Source of the DNA: Agreia sp. PsM10
Lineage (GTDB): Bacteria; Actinomycetota; Actinomycetes; Actinomycetales; Microbacteriaceae
Direction: 5' to 3'
DNA length: 64,000 bases
Assembly: GCF_030433855.1 (NCBI RefSeq)
Contig: NZ_JARUXC010000004.1
Coordinates: forward strand, 268,632-332,631
Part shown: in pieces, positions 9,297-17,942 of the stretch
Layout: each line of letters begins with the position of its first letter
Numbering within the stretch: position 1 is the first letter of the stretch
The notes under the pieces: generated by a model
The model's database searches: none
What the model was told of the DNA's origin: nothing
What the model saw: the letters and a program-made list of their open reading frames with translations, nothing else
Position numbers and translations under genes: made by a program

Positions 9297-9325
9297 AAAC
9301 CAACCAAAGGTAGGTTTCTTATGCT
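9297..9325 (+). promoter_or_regulatory. TetR-type operator and -10 box
   Basis: AAACCAACC (9297-9305) and GGTAGGTTT (9309-9317) form an inverted repeat with a 3-base spacer and one mismatched pair. A good -10 hexamer TATGCT follows at 9320-9325, so the operator sits in the -35/-10 spacer of a rightward promoter. This placement also shows that translation of the MFS gene should begin downstream of here, at 9376. Confidence 0.7.
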
Positions 9326-9375
9326 ACTTTCGAGCGATGCCGCCAACGAGGGCGGCCAGAGTAAGTGGAGGCATT

Positions 9376-10659
9376 GTGGCCGACGAATCAATCAGAGCGA
9401 AGACGACCGATGAGCACGCTTCATCGAGCGCGGGTCGGCAAAGGCCGGAAAGGCCCGGGGGGAGCCTGCGTTCAGAGATCGGAATGCCGATCGCCGTGCT
9501 CGGTCTCTTCGTCGCGCTTCTCCCGCCGATCATCGTCTCCCTTGCGCTCAAGGTGAACGAGATCGACCCCGACAATGCGGCTGGCACGCTCAGCCTCGTG
9601 CTGGGTCTCGGTGCCTTGGTGGCCCTGCTGGTCAATCCACTGGCGGGGCGTCTGTCTGACCGCACACCCGGGCGGTTCGGTATGAGGCGGCCCTGGATCA
9701 TCGGGGGTGTCGTACTCGGCTACGGTGCTCTCGTGCTGCTCACCCAGGCGACGACGGTACTGATGCTGGTGCTCTCGTGGATGCTCGTGCAGGCCTTCTT
9801 CAACGCGGCCATTGCCGCGCTCATCGCCATCTTGGCCGACTCCGTCCGTCCCCGATTCCGCGGTCGGGTAGCGGCTGGTATCGGGGTTGCTCAGAACGGA
9901 TCTCTGGTCGTCGGCACTTTTATCGTGCAGCTGTTCACCACCACCACACAGCAGGTCCTTGTTCCGGCTGCCATCGGGGTCGCCGTCGTCATCGTCTTCG
10001 CGCTGGTGTTCACAGACCGTGTGCTCACCGAGCGTCCTTCAGTGAGCTTCGGAGTCCGAGAGTTCTTCGGGTCTTTCGCGTTCAACCCTCGAAAGAATCC
10101 CGATTTCGGCTGGGCATGGCTCATGCGCTTCCTCCTCACAGCAGCCGCGGTCACGGCGACCAACTACTTGGCGCTGTATCTGATCGATGATCTCGGCGTC
10201 GCAGAATCCGACGTGGCCAACGCCGTCTTTTTCGCCACACTCTTCAACGTCATCGGAGTCGTTTCGACGACCTTCGTCGCGGGCTGGCTGAGCGACCGGC
10301 TGGGTCGACGCAAGATCTTCGTCTCAGTGGCTGCCTTCATCGTCGTGATCGGCTTGATCGTGCTGGCACTGGCGCCGAGCCTTGCGGTCGTCTACGCCGC
10401 CGAACTCGTCATCGGAGCCGGCATCGGTTCGTTCTATGCCGTCGACCTCGCCCTCATCACCGACGTGTTGCCGAACGATTCCGACAACGGCAAAGATCTT
10501 GGTGTCGTGAACATCGCTCAGGCGCTTCCCCAGTCGCTTGTCCCTACAGCGGCCGGAGGGATCGTCGCCGTCGCCGGCTACCCCGGGCTGTTCATCAGCG
10601 GGGCCGTGCTGGGCATCTTCGGCGCGTTGGCGGCCTTCCGGGTGAAGAGCGTGCGCTAG
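9376..10659 (+). CDS. MFS transporter, probable beta-glucoside/sugar importer
   Basis: Membrane transporter of 427 residues with 12 predicted helices, of the MFS type with LVNPLAGRLSDRTPGRFGMRRPWI after helix 2 (motif A as in glycoside-pentoside and related sugar symporters) and a second copy AGWLSDRLGRRKIF after helix 8. The start is assigned to GTG at 9376, four bases after GTGGAGG; the frame is open further upstream but that would translate across the operator and -10 box. It lies 52 bases before a GH3 beta-glucosidase gene and probably imports its substrate. The exact sugar is unknown. Confidence 0.85.
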   Translation: MADESIRAKTTDEHASSSAGRQRPERPGGSLRSEIGMPIAVLGLFVALLPPIIVSLALKVNEIDPDNAAGTLSLVLGLGALVALLVNPLAGRLSDRTPGRFGMRRPWIIGGVVLGYGALVLLTQATTVLMLVLSWMLVQAFFNAAIAALIAILADSVRPRFRGRVAAGIGVAQNGSLVVGTFIVQLFTTTTQQVLVPAAIGVAVVIVFALVFTDRVLTERPSVSFGVREFFGSFAFNPRKNPDFGWAWLMRFLLTAAAVTATNYLALYLIDDLGVAESDVANAVFFATLFNVIGVVSTTFVAGWLSDRLGRRKIFVSVAAFIVVIGLIVLALAPSLAVVYAAELVIGAGIGSFYAVDLALITDVLPNDSDNGKDLGVVNIAQALPQSLVPTAAGGIVAVAGYPGLFISGAVLGIFGALAAFRVKSVR

Positions 10660-10711
10660 CACGCATCGTCGCTTCACCCGCTGCCTTCCCATGACGATCC
10701 AAGGAGAAACC

Positions 10712-13162
10712 GTGCACAACCACGCCAACGAAACCGACCGACTCATCGACCTGACCGGTCGTCTCAGCCTCGAAGAGAAGGTGCAGCTCATTACGGGCCG
10801 CGACTTTTGGACGACGTGGCCGATCGAGAGCATCGGTCTCCGTCGGATACTCGTGTCCGACGGTCCCAGCGGAGTTCGAGGAGAGGTGTGGGACGAGCGT
10901 TCACCATCTCTGAATCTGCCCTCCGGAACAGCGTTGTCGTCATCGTGGGACCGCGACATCGCTGCGCGTTACGGTGCCGCATCGGCCGTCGAGGCGCGAC
11001 GAAAAGGTGTCGATGTGGTGCTCGGCCCCACCATAAACCTGCATCGCTCTCCTTATGGGGGGCGCCACTTCGAGGCCTTCAGCGAAGATCCGCTTCTCAC
11101 GGGTGATCTCGCTGCGGCCTACGTGGAAGGAGTCCAGGGCAACGGCGTCGGAGCAACGCCCAAGCACTATGTGGCGAATGAATTCGAAACCGACCGCTAC
11201 ACGGCAGACAGCGTCGTCTCGGAGCGGGCACTGAGGGAGCTGTACCTCGCTGCGTTCGAGAAGTCGATCACCGAGGCGCACGCATGGGTGGTGATGAGTT
11301 CGTACAATTCGATCAACGGCACGACCTCCACCGAGAACGACCTGCTCGAGACGCCCCTGAATTCCGAGTGGGGCTTCGACGGTGTCGTCGTCAGCGACTG
11401 GACCGGTGTTCGCAGCGTTGACGCCGCATCCGCCTCTCAGGATCTCGAGATGCCAGGACCGGTGGGAGCATGGGGCCCCGCGCTGGTCGACGCTGTCAGG
11501 AACGGGCGCGTGCTGGAGTCGGATATCGACCGGAAGGTCGTGCGGATCTTGCGACTCGCGGCTCGCGTCGGCGCCCTCGAAGGATTCGAACCGACAGAGA
11601 GGGGCGTGGCTCGAATCGAAGATGGAGAAGCTTTCGCACGCACCGCGGCGTCGGCGGGGAGTGTGCTTCTTCGCAACGAGGGCGCGCTGTTGCCGCTCGA
11701 CCCCGAAGCAATCCGGTCGGTGGCCATCATCGGTCACAACGCGGAGAACGCGCGTACGCAAGGGGGAGGGAGTGCCACCGTGATACCGACGCATGTCATC
11801 TCGCCTCTCGATGGAATCCGTGAAGCCCTCCCCGCTGGGGTCTCCGTGACCTATGCCAGAGGCGCTGTGGTGCAGAAGGGAATCGCGGAGTTCGCGCTCG
11901 CCGAGATCGTCAACCCCCGGACGGGCCAGAATGGTGCCCTGGTCCGCTTCCTCGACGGTGAAGGGCGCGAAATCTTCGCCGAGGACCGCTTCTCGACGAC
12001 GTTGATGTACTTCGGCGGCGACGCCCCGACAGCGACCGCAGCGGTAATCGAGATCTCCGTACGCTGGACCCCGCGAGTCTCCGGCGACGTGCTCTTCGGG
12101 TTCGGCGCGGCCGGTCGCGGCCGTATCTACGCCGACGGACAGCTGATTCGAGAAGACGGCGCCGCACCCGTGGGGATGGATCTCGGGGCGAGCGTCCTCT
12201 CGCCGCCGTCGATTTCCGCTTCGGTCACGGTGCAGGCGGGGGAGCCCATCGACCTCATGGTCGCCTTCGATCTGATTGCCCACGAGGGCGCTCTCGCCGG
12301 TGCCTTCGGAATCACCGTCGGCATCGAGGCCGACGAGTCTGTTTCTCAGCAACTCATGATGCAAGCGATCCACGCAGCGGAGGCGGCGGATGTGGCGATC
12401 GTCGTCGTCGGCACGAATGCACAGGTGGAGTCCGAGGGATTCGACCGGAACACCTTGGCGCTGCCTGGCCTCCAAGACGACCTCGTGCGTGCCGTCGCCG
12501 CGGTCAATCCCCGCACGGTCGTCGTCGTCAACGCCGGCGCCCCTGTGCTCCTGCCGTGGCGCCATGAAGTGCCGAGCGTCCTCTTGACGTACTTCGGCGG
12601 GCAGGAGTACGGAGCCGCACTCGCCGACATGCTGTTCGGTGTCACGGAGCCGGGTGGCCGCCTGCCGACGACGTGGCCGGCGACTGAGGCCTCCGTTCCC
12701 GTGACCTCGGTCACACCGGTCGACGGAAAGGTTGTCTACGACGAGGGCATTCACATCGGCTACCGCGCGTGGCTCCGCGCAGAAGCCGACCCGGCCTATG
12801 AATTCGGTTTCGGACTCACCTACACGACGTTCACCCTCGATGCACTGGAACTGGCATCGGCTGACGACGATGCCATCGACGTTCTTGTGACCGTGACCAA
12901 CACCGGGGACAGAGCGGGCAAAGAGGTGGTGCAGGTGTACTTCAGCCGTTCCACAACCGAGATCGATCGACCCGTGCGTTGGCTTGCCGGATTCGAACCC
13001 GTTTACCTTGAGGCCGGTGGTGTTGCTCGGGTGAGAATTCGGATCGCTTCACGAGCATTCGAGCACTGGGATGGCGGCTGGAAAACCGAACCGGGCGAAT
13101 TCGACGTCCACGTGGGTACGTCCGTGACATCCACCCCGTTGCATTCGACTACGACTCGGTGA
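10712..13162 (+). CDS. bglX: GH3 beta-glucosidase with PA14 insert
   Basis: Intracellular retaining beta-glucosidase of 816 residues; no signal peptide is seen. Order: GH3 N-terminal barrel with KHYVANEFETDR and the nucleophile Asp229 in GVVVSDWTGV; GH3 C-terminal domain starting near residue 310 (ASAGSVLLRNEGALLPLD); a PA14-like beta-domain inserted around residues 400-530 (ALVRFLDGEGREIF to ITVGIE); the rest of the C-terminal domain with VVVGTNAQVESEGFDR; and an Fn3-like tail (VLVTVTNTGDRAGKEVVQVYF). GTG at 10712 is preferred over the in-frame ATG at 10691 because AAGGAG ends five bases before it. The tail overlaps the convergent uvrA-like gene by 14 bases. The gene symbol is by family only. 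Confidence 0.93.
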   Translation: MHNHANETDRLIDLTGRLSLEEKVQLITGRDFWTTWPIESIGLRRILVSDGPSGVRGEVWDERSPSLNLPSGTALSSSWDRDIAARYGAASAVEARRKGVDVVLGPTINLHRSPYGGRHFEAFSEDPLLTGDLAAAYVEGVQGNGVGATPKHYVANEFETDRYTADSVVSERALRELYLAAFEKSITEAHAWVVMSSYNSINGTTSTENDLLETPLNSEWGFDGVVVSDWTGVRSVDAASASQDLEMPGPVGAWGPALVDAVRNGRVLESDIDRKVVRILRLAARVGALEGFEPTERGVARIEDGEAFARTAASAGSVLLRNEGALLPLDPEAIRSVAIIGHNAENARTQGGGSATVIPTHVISPLDGIREALPAGVSVTYARGAVVQKGIAEFALAEIVNPRTGQNGALVRFLDGEGREIFAEDRFSTTLMYFGGDAPTATAAVIEISVRWTPRVSGDVLFGFGAAGRGRIYADGQLIREDGAAPVGMDLGASVLSPPSISASVTVQAGEPIDLMVAFDLIAHEGALAGAFGITVGIEADESVSQQLMMQAIHAAEAADVAIVVVGTNAQVESEGFDRNTLALPGLQDDLVRAVAAVNPRTVVVVNAGAPVLLPWRHEVPSVLLTYFGGQEYGAALADMLFGVTEPGGRLPTTWPATEASVPVTSVTPVDGKVVYDEGIHIGYRAWLRAEADPAYEFGFGLTYTTFTLDALELASADDDAIDVLVTVTNTGDRAGKEVVQVYFSRSTTEIDRPVRWLAGFEPVYLEAGGVARVRIRIASRAFEHWDGGWKTEPGEFDVHVGTSVTSTPLHSTTTR

Positions 13163-15698
13163 TTCCCGTGATCGGCACGTCCCCGCTGCGCGCGAGGTGC
13201 GCGAGCAGGAACCGCCCGGTCGTGCTCATCGGATCGCGAGCCACGTCGTCAGGGCGACCCTGCGCGACGATCTGTCCGCCCTCCGGCCCGCCGACCGGCC
13301 CCATGTCGATGAGATAGTCGGCGGCGGCGAGCACATCGAGGTCGTGGTCGATCACCACGACGGTCGCTCCGTCATCGATCAAGCGGTCGAACACCGAGAC
13401 GAGCGTCCTGACGTCGAGCGGATGAAGTCCGGTCGACGGCTCGTCGAAGACATAGAGCACGCCTTTCTGGCTCGTACGCAGACGAGTGGCGATCCTCAGT
13501 CGTTGCGCTTCACCGCCCGACAGGGACGGCGTCGCCTCGCCGAGGCGCAGGTAGCCGAGTCCGACATCGTCGATCGGGCGAAGAGGGCGTTCGACGCCGG
13601 GCCACGTGGCCAGGCGATCGAGCGCGTCGTGAACTGTGAGGCTGAGAACGTCGGCGATCGTGAGGCCGTCGACCGTGACCTCGAGGACCTCGTGCGCGTA
13701 TCGCGTGCCGTGGCACTCGGGGCAGGTTTCCCGGATGTCGGGCAGGTACTGGGCATCGAAATCGAGGTAGCCCAGACCGGTGCAGACGGGGCACTGGCCC
13801 TGCTTGGTGTTGTACGAGAACTGGGTGGCCCCCCACCCTCGCTCCTTCGACAGGGGCGCTGCCGCAAACACGGCACGGATGGCGTCGTGGACGCCGGAAT
13901 ACGTGGCGGGGGTCGAGCGCGAGTTCGAGCCGATCGGGGTCGCGTCGATCTCGGCGAGCGCCCGGATGCCGGGGGTCTCGAGGTGGGTGATATGCGCGGG
14001 CGGTTTCACCCCGTCGAGCGCTGCTTTAATGCCGGGGATCAGGCTCTCGAGGATCAGCGCCGTCTTTCCGGCGCCCGAGGGCCCGGCCACGGCGGTGAGT
14101 GCACCGGTTGGAAACTGCAGGGAGACGTCGTGGAGATTGTGGAGGTCGGCCACGTGCATGGCGACCTGCTCCCCGTCGATGGGTCTGCGCGTTCGCTCGA
14201 CAGCAGCGCCTCCCGACAGGAACGGTCCGATGATGGATGCCGCATCGGAGCGAACCTGCTCGGGGGTGCCTTGCGCGATGATCCGTCCGCCGCCCGAGCC
14301 GGCCCCGGGACCGAGCTCGACGATCCAGTCGGCCTCCGTGATGACATCCACGTCGTGCTCGACCATCACGACGGAGTTGCCGCCGTCGACCAGCGAGCGG
14401 ATTGTGGCGATGAGGCCGACGACGTTGCTCGGGTGCAGCCCGACCGATGGCTCGTCGAGAACGTAGAGCATGCCTGTTGTGTTGGCCTGCACCGTCGATG
14501 TCAGTTCGAGCCGCTGTCGTTCACCGGTCGACAGGGTGGAGCCGGCCCGGTCGAGGCTGAGGTAGCCGAGGCCGAGCTGCACGAGGGGGTCGATCAGGTT
14601 CAGGGTCTCGCGCGCCAGGGTATCGGCCGGTTTGCGAAGTTCTGCCGGCGCATTCGGTGAGATCCGACGCACGAACTGTCCGAGGGCTTCCAGGGTGAAG
14701 GCGTTGATGTCGGCCAGATTCATGCCGTCGAGGGTGCTCGTGAGCGCCTCGGGCCTCAGGCGACTGCCGTGGCAGAGGCTGCAGGTGTCCCAGTCCAGGA
14801 ACTGCTCCTGTCGCTTTCGGGTGCCCGCGTTGTCGGATCGCGCCTGCCGTTCGACGGCGGCGATGGCGTTCTCGTAGTTGACGTTCAGATTGACTGGCTT
14901 GCCGGCGCGCTCGGCCACCTGCACGCGACGCACGACTGGCTCCCCATGGAAGACGATGTCGCGTTCCTGGGCGGTCAGCTCACTCCACGGCACATCGGTG
15001 CGCACGCCCAGCTGTGCCACCGCGAAGCGCGACAGCCGCATGCCGCCGACGTTCCACGGAAGCACGGCACCTCCCTCGATCGTGAGAGAGGGATCGGGGA
15101 TCAGACGGTCGACCTTGACCTCGAACCGTTCACCGACCCCGGCGCACTGGGGGCATGCTCCTTCCGAGTTGAACGCGAACGATTCGGCGCCCGGGACCAT
15201 GAATCGCACGCCGCACGTCGGGCAATCCATCTCTTCTGAGAAGTTGTGCACCCCGGCCGCCACCGTGTGTCCGTTCGGGCACTGGTGGGAGCCGAGCCTC
15301 GACATCGACAGCCGCAGCGCATTGAACACCGAACTCATCGTGCCCACGGTGCTGCGGGGGCCCGGCACCGGTGGGCGTTGCCGCAGAGCCAACGCCGCAG
15401 GAAGGTGAGCGATGAGGTCGACGTCTGGCCTCTGTGCCTGGCTTATTCTGCGCCTGCTGAATGTCGACAGCCCTTCGAGGAATCGCTGTCGTCCCTCGGC
15501 GAACAGGGTGCCCATGGCGAGCGAGCTCTTGCCCGATCCGGAGACTCCGGTGATCACCACGACGCGGTTCAGCGGAAGATCCACGTCGAGGTCGACGAGA
15601 TTGTTGTGGCGGATGCCTCGCGCTTCGATGGCCAACGGTGGCGGTACTCGAGGGGTTCCGTAGTCACGGACTGCCGAGGGGCTCGTATCACTGGACAT
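13149..15698 (-). CDS. UvrA2-like ABC protein (excinuclease subunit A paralogue)
   Basis: Soluble twin-ATPase ABC protein of 849 residues, about 100 shorter than housekeeping UvrA. Features in order: Walker A GVSGSGKSSLA, zinc-binding cysteines (CPNGH, CPTC, CPQC), signature LSTGERQRLELTS with LDEPSVGLHP, second Walker A GPSGAGKTALIL, second cysteine set CPVCTGLGYLDF and CPECHGTRY, signature LSGGEAQRLRIATRL and FDEPSTGLHP. The length deficit lies in the first half where UvrA normally carries the UvrB-binding region, as in UvrA2/DrrC proteins linked to drug self-resistance. The ATG at 15698 has GAAGG before it. Next to a DHA2 exporter on the same strand, 46 bases downstream of that gene's stop. 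Confidence 0.88.
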   Translation of the reverse strand: MSSDTSPSAVRDYGTPRVPPPLAIEARGIRHNNLVDLDVDLPLNRVVVITGVSGSGKSSLAMGTLFAEGRQRFLEGLSTFSRRRISQAQRPDVDLIAHLPAALALRQRPPVPGPRSTVGTMSSVFNALRLSMSRLGSHQCPNGHTVAAGVHNFSEEMDCPTCGVRFMVPGAESFAFNSEGACPQCAGVGERFEVKVDRLIPDPSLTIEGGAVLPWNVGGMRLSRFAVAQLGVRTDVPWSELTAQERDIVFHGEPVVRRVQVAERAGKPVNLNVNYENAIAAVERQARSDNAGTRKRQEQFLDWDTCSLCHGSRLRPEALTSTLDGMNLADINAFTLEALGQFVRRISPNAPAELRKPADTLARETLNLIDPLVQLGLGYLSLDRAGSTLSTGERQRLELTSTVQANTTGMLYVLDEPSVGLHPSNVVGLIATIRSLVDGGNSVVMVEHDVDVITEADWIVELGPGAGSGGGRIIAQGTPEQVRSDAASIIGPFLSGGAAVERTRRPIDGEQVAMHVADLHNLHDVSLQFPTGALTAVAGPSGAGKTALILESLIPGIKAALDGVKPPAHITHLETPGIRALAEIDATPIGSNSRSTPATYSGVHDAIRAVFAAAPLSKERGWGATQFSYNTKQGQCPVCTGLGYLDFDAQYLPDIRETCPECHGTRYAHEVLEVTVDGLTIADVLSLTVHDALDRLATWPGVERPLRPIDDVGLGYLRLGEATPSLSGGEAQRLRIATRLRTSQKGVLYVFDEPSTGLHPLDVRTLVSVFDRLIDDGATVVVIDHDLDVLAAADYLIDMGPVGGPEGGQIVAQGRPDDVARDPMSTTGRFLLAHLARSGDVPITGITES

Positions 15699-15744
15699 GA
15701 CACCTTCTTCGTTCGTCGCACTCTGGATCAACGTGGGCACGCGC

Positions 15745-17190
15745 CTACTTCGCTGATGAGGCTCGTTGCACGACCACCGCAATCACGCAGACAATTGCTG
15801 CTATTGCCAGCAACACCATGTTCGTTATCAGCGCGGTATGGAGCGCGTCGGACGCCGTCATGCCGTCGTTGAGCTGGCTGATGAAGATAGCGCCGAGAAC
15901 AGCCGGACCGAGCGCACCGCCATACTGCCGCAAAGCGGTGTTGGCGGCCGATGCCATCCCCGCCTGCTGCCACGGCACCGAGTTGATCGCGACGACGGAG
16001 ACCGGTGTCAGCATCAGCGATAGAGAAAGACCAAATATGGCAAGCCTCCAGACCAAGTCCCCGAAACTCGTCGTGGTGTCGAATCCCGTAAGGAGGAAGA
16101 GCGCAACAGCGCAGAGCGCTAGACCGGACACAAGAATATGGAGCGGCTTGACCTTTGTCATCAGGCGCGCAACCAACGGGTTGGCGACAGCCGTCACCCC
16201 GGTCACGAAGAGCAGACGAATGCCGATGTCGAGAATATCGAGGTGCAGCACCGAGCCAAAGAACACACTGAGAAGGAACATCGTTCCCACCACCGAAAAC
16301 AGGGCCACGAGCGCGGAGAAGCCGGCCGCGGTGAATGCTGCAGACCGGTACAACCTGAGGTCCATCAGCGGCGCTGTCGAGCGTGATTCGACGACGATGA
16401 ATGCAACGAAGGCAACGGCACCAATGCCGAGACCACTGATGGATTCGATCGAGTCCCAGCCTTTCGACCCACCCTCGATCACGCCGAAAATCGACGATGC
16501 GATCGCGATGGTCGCGGTGATCTGACCAGGCCAGTCAAGGTGGCGGCCAGCTGCGTTCTTCGACTCCGGAAGAGTGAAGTAGGCAAGGATGCCCGCGCTG
16601 AGAGAGAGGACGATACTCGGAGCAAAGATCCAACCCCAGCCTGCAAAGGAGAGGATCGCGCTTGATACGAGGGGGCCGACGGCGAGTCCGACCGCCATGC
16701 CCGTCGCCCACATTCCCACGTATTTTCCACGCTCGTGGGGATCGGGAACGGCGTAGGCGATCAATGCAAGGGTGGTCGGCAGGAGCAGCCCTGCTCCGAG
16801 TCCGGAAACGGCCTGACCACCCCATAAGACGTAGATCGCCGAGTCCCCCGTCACACTCGACAAGCCTGAGATCATCGCTCCGACGACGGTGAGTAACATG
16901 CCCAGCGAGTAGACCCGACGGCGGCCGTGGATGTCGCCGAAAACTCCCGCGGACAGCACGGCCGCTGCCATAGGGATGACATACGCGTCCGAGATCCACT
17001 GAAGATCGGATGTGCTCGCGCCCGTAGCGCCACTGATCGTGCTGAGCGACGCCGCAACTCCGGTGATCGGAACATAGGTGACAAAAACACCCAGGACTGC
17101 CAGGCCCATCGTCGCCCCGAGTCTGGCAGATTTTTCGGGTTGTGGCGAAGCATCCGCGTTCGTCGGCGCAGTAGACATTGAACTGCTCAT
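15745..17190 (-). CDS. MFS transporter, DHA2 family drug exporter
   Basis: 481-residue membrane protein with about 14 hydrophobic segments. Motifs: DLQWISDAYVIPMAAAVLSAGVFGDIHGRRRVY (helix 2 and motif A) and GQAVSGLGAGLLLPTTLALI. The ATG at 17190 is chosen for its GAAAGGA ribosome site; the upstream in-frame extension is unlikely. Base composition is clearly poorer in GC than the genes right of 34 kb, which suggests a separate origin. It may form a two-gene unit with the UvrA2-like gene, a pairing that would make sense for resistance to a DNA-active compound, but that is inference. Confidence 0.9.
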   Translation of the reverse strand: MSSSMSTAPTNADASPQPEKSARLGATMGLAVLGVFVTYVPITGVAASLSTISGATGASTSDLQWISDAYVIPMAAAVLSAGVFGDIHGRRRVYSLGMLLTVVGAMISGLSSVTGDSAIYVLWGGQAVSGLGAGLLLPTTLALIAYAVPDPHERGKYVGMWATGMAVGLAVGPLVSSAILSFAGWGWIFAPSIVLSLSAGILAYFTLPESKNAAGRHLDWPGQITATIAIASSIFGVIEGGSKGWDSIESISGLGIGAVAFVAFIVVESRSTAPLMDLRLYRSAAFTAAGFSALVALFSVVGTMFLLSVFFGSVLHLDILDIGIRLLFVTGVTAVANPLVARLMTKVKPLHILVSGLALCAVALFLLTGFDTTTSFGDLVWRLAIFGLSLSLMLTPVSVVAINSVPWQQAGMASAANTALRQYGGALGPAVLGAIFISQLNDGMTASDALHTALITNMVLLAIAAIVCVIAVVVQRASSAK

Positions 17191-17393
17191 GAAGATTGTC
17201 CTTTCGAGACGATACGACACGTGCAGCGCGAACTTCTTCGCGAGGGCACACGTGGTAACGACCGAAGGACCGGTGAGCGGCAGGCACAAAACCCACACGA
17301 GTAGATCGCCCCTCTGCGGATCACTTCCTCAGGTACCAGCGATACTAGCTGATCTGGTTGGCGACGCGCACGTGAGTGTCCGGACAGCCCTGC

Positions 17394-17942
17394 TTACGAA
17401 CGCAGCCCAAGGTGTTTGAGGAGGCGAAGGGCGGGGTCGTGCTCGTCTCGCGTGACCTGCGCGAACCCCTCCTGCAGCCGCGGTGCCAGTTCGGTGATTT
17501 TCATCGCCGACCCTGGAACGACGGCACGGGTCTGGATCGCCCAGCGCCCGTTCTTACGACGGAAGTGGTCGACGTATCGGCCGGAGGACAGTATTTCGAA
17601 GGCGCTATCACCGCCGCCAGCGAACATTCCCGACTGCGGCGTGACGCTCTGCCACACCATGACGTAGGTCTCGACGAACGCGTCGTCTTGTCCAGAGAAC
17701 TCGATCATGATGTTGCCGAGCTGGTGGTTCGAGTATGGAACGTTCTCGTGCCGGTTGCGGGTGAACTCGATGAAGCCGTCTATATCTCCCTTGTATACAC
17801 CGTGGTCATGGTAGGCGTCATCGTGAAATGCCTCGTGCAGGAGCTCGAGTTCCAGTCGATCGATCGCATGCGCGAATTGTTGGATCCGGTGCTGGATTTC
17901 TAGGCGATCCTGCACGCGCGCGAGAGAAAACTCATCGGTCAT
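17394..17942 (-). CDS. SnoaL/NTF2-like protein (SnoaL_4 type)
   Basis: 182-residue cystatin/NTF2-fold protein. The N-terminal helix pattern RIQQFAHAIDRLELELLHEAFHDDAYHDHG is typical of the SnoaL-like group that includes steroid isomerase- and dehydratase-like enzymes and aromatic dioxygenase small subunits. The mid part QLGNIMIEFSGQDDAFVETYVMV and GRYVDHFRRKNGRWAIQTR also fits. Start at 17942 has GGGAGG seven bases upstream. Its start overlaps the end of the SDR gene by 11 bases, so the two are co-translated and probably act on the same compound. Reaction type (dehydration, isomerisation) cannot be told. Confidence 0.85.
   Translation of the reverse strand: MTDEFSLARVQDRLEIQHRIQQFAHAIDRLELELLHEAFHDDAYHDHGVYKGDIDGFIEFTRNRHENVPYSNHQLGNIMIEFSGQDDAFVETYVMVWQSVTPQSGMFAGGGDSAFEILSSGRYVDHFRRKNGRWAIQTRAVVPGSAMKITELAPRLQEGFAQVTRDEHDPALRLLKHLGLRS

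Noticed and set aside
10940..12754. Long minus-strand frame opposite the GH3 gene
   Set aside because: Shadow of the GH3 gene.
17227..17242. Short inverted repeat CGCGAA/TTCGCG upstream of the DHA2 gene
   Set aside because: Six-bp arms in GC-rich DNA and no second site; too weak to call an operator.
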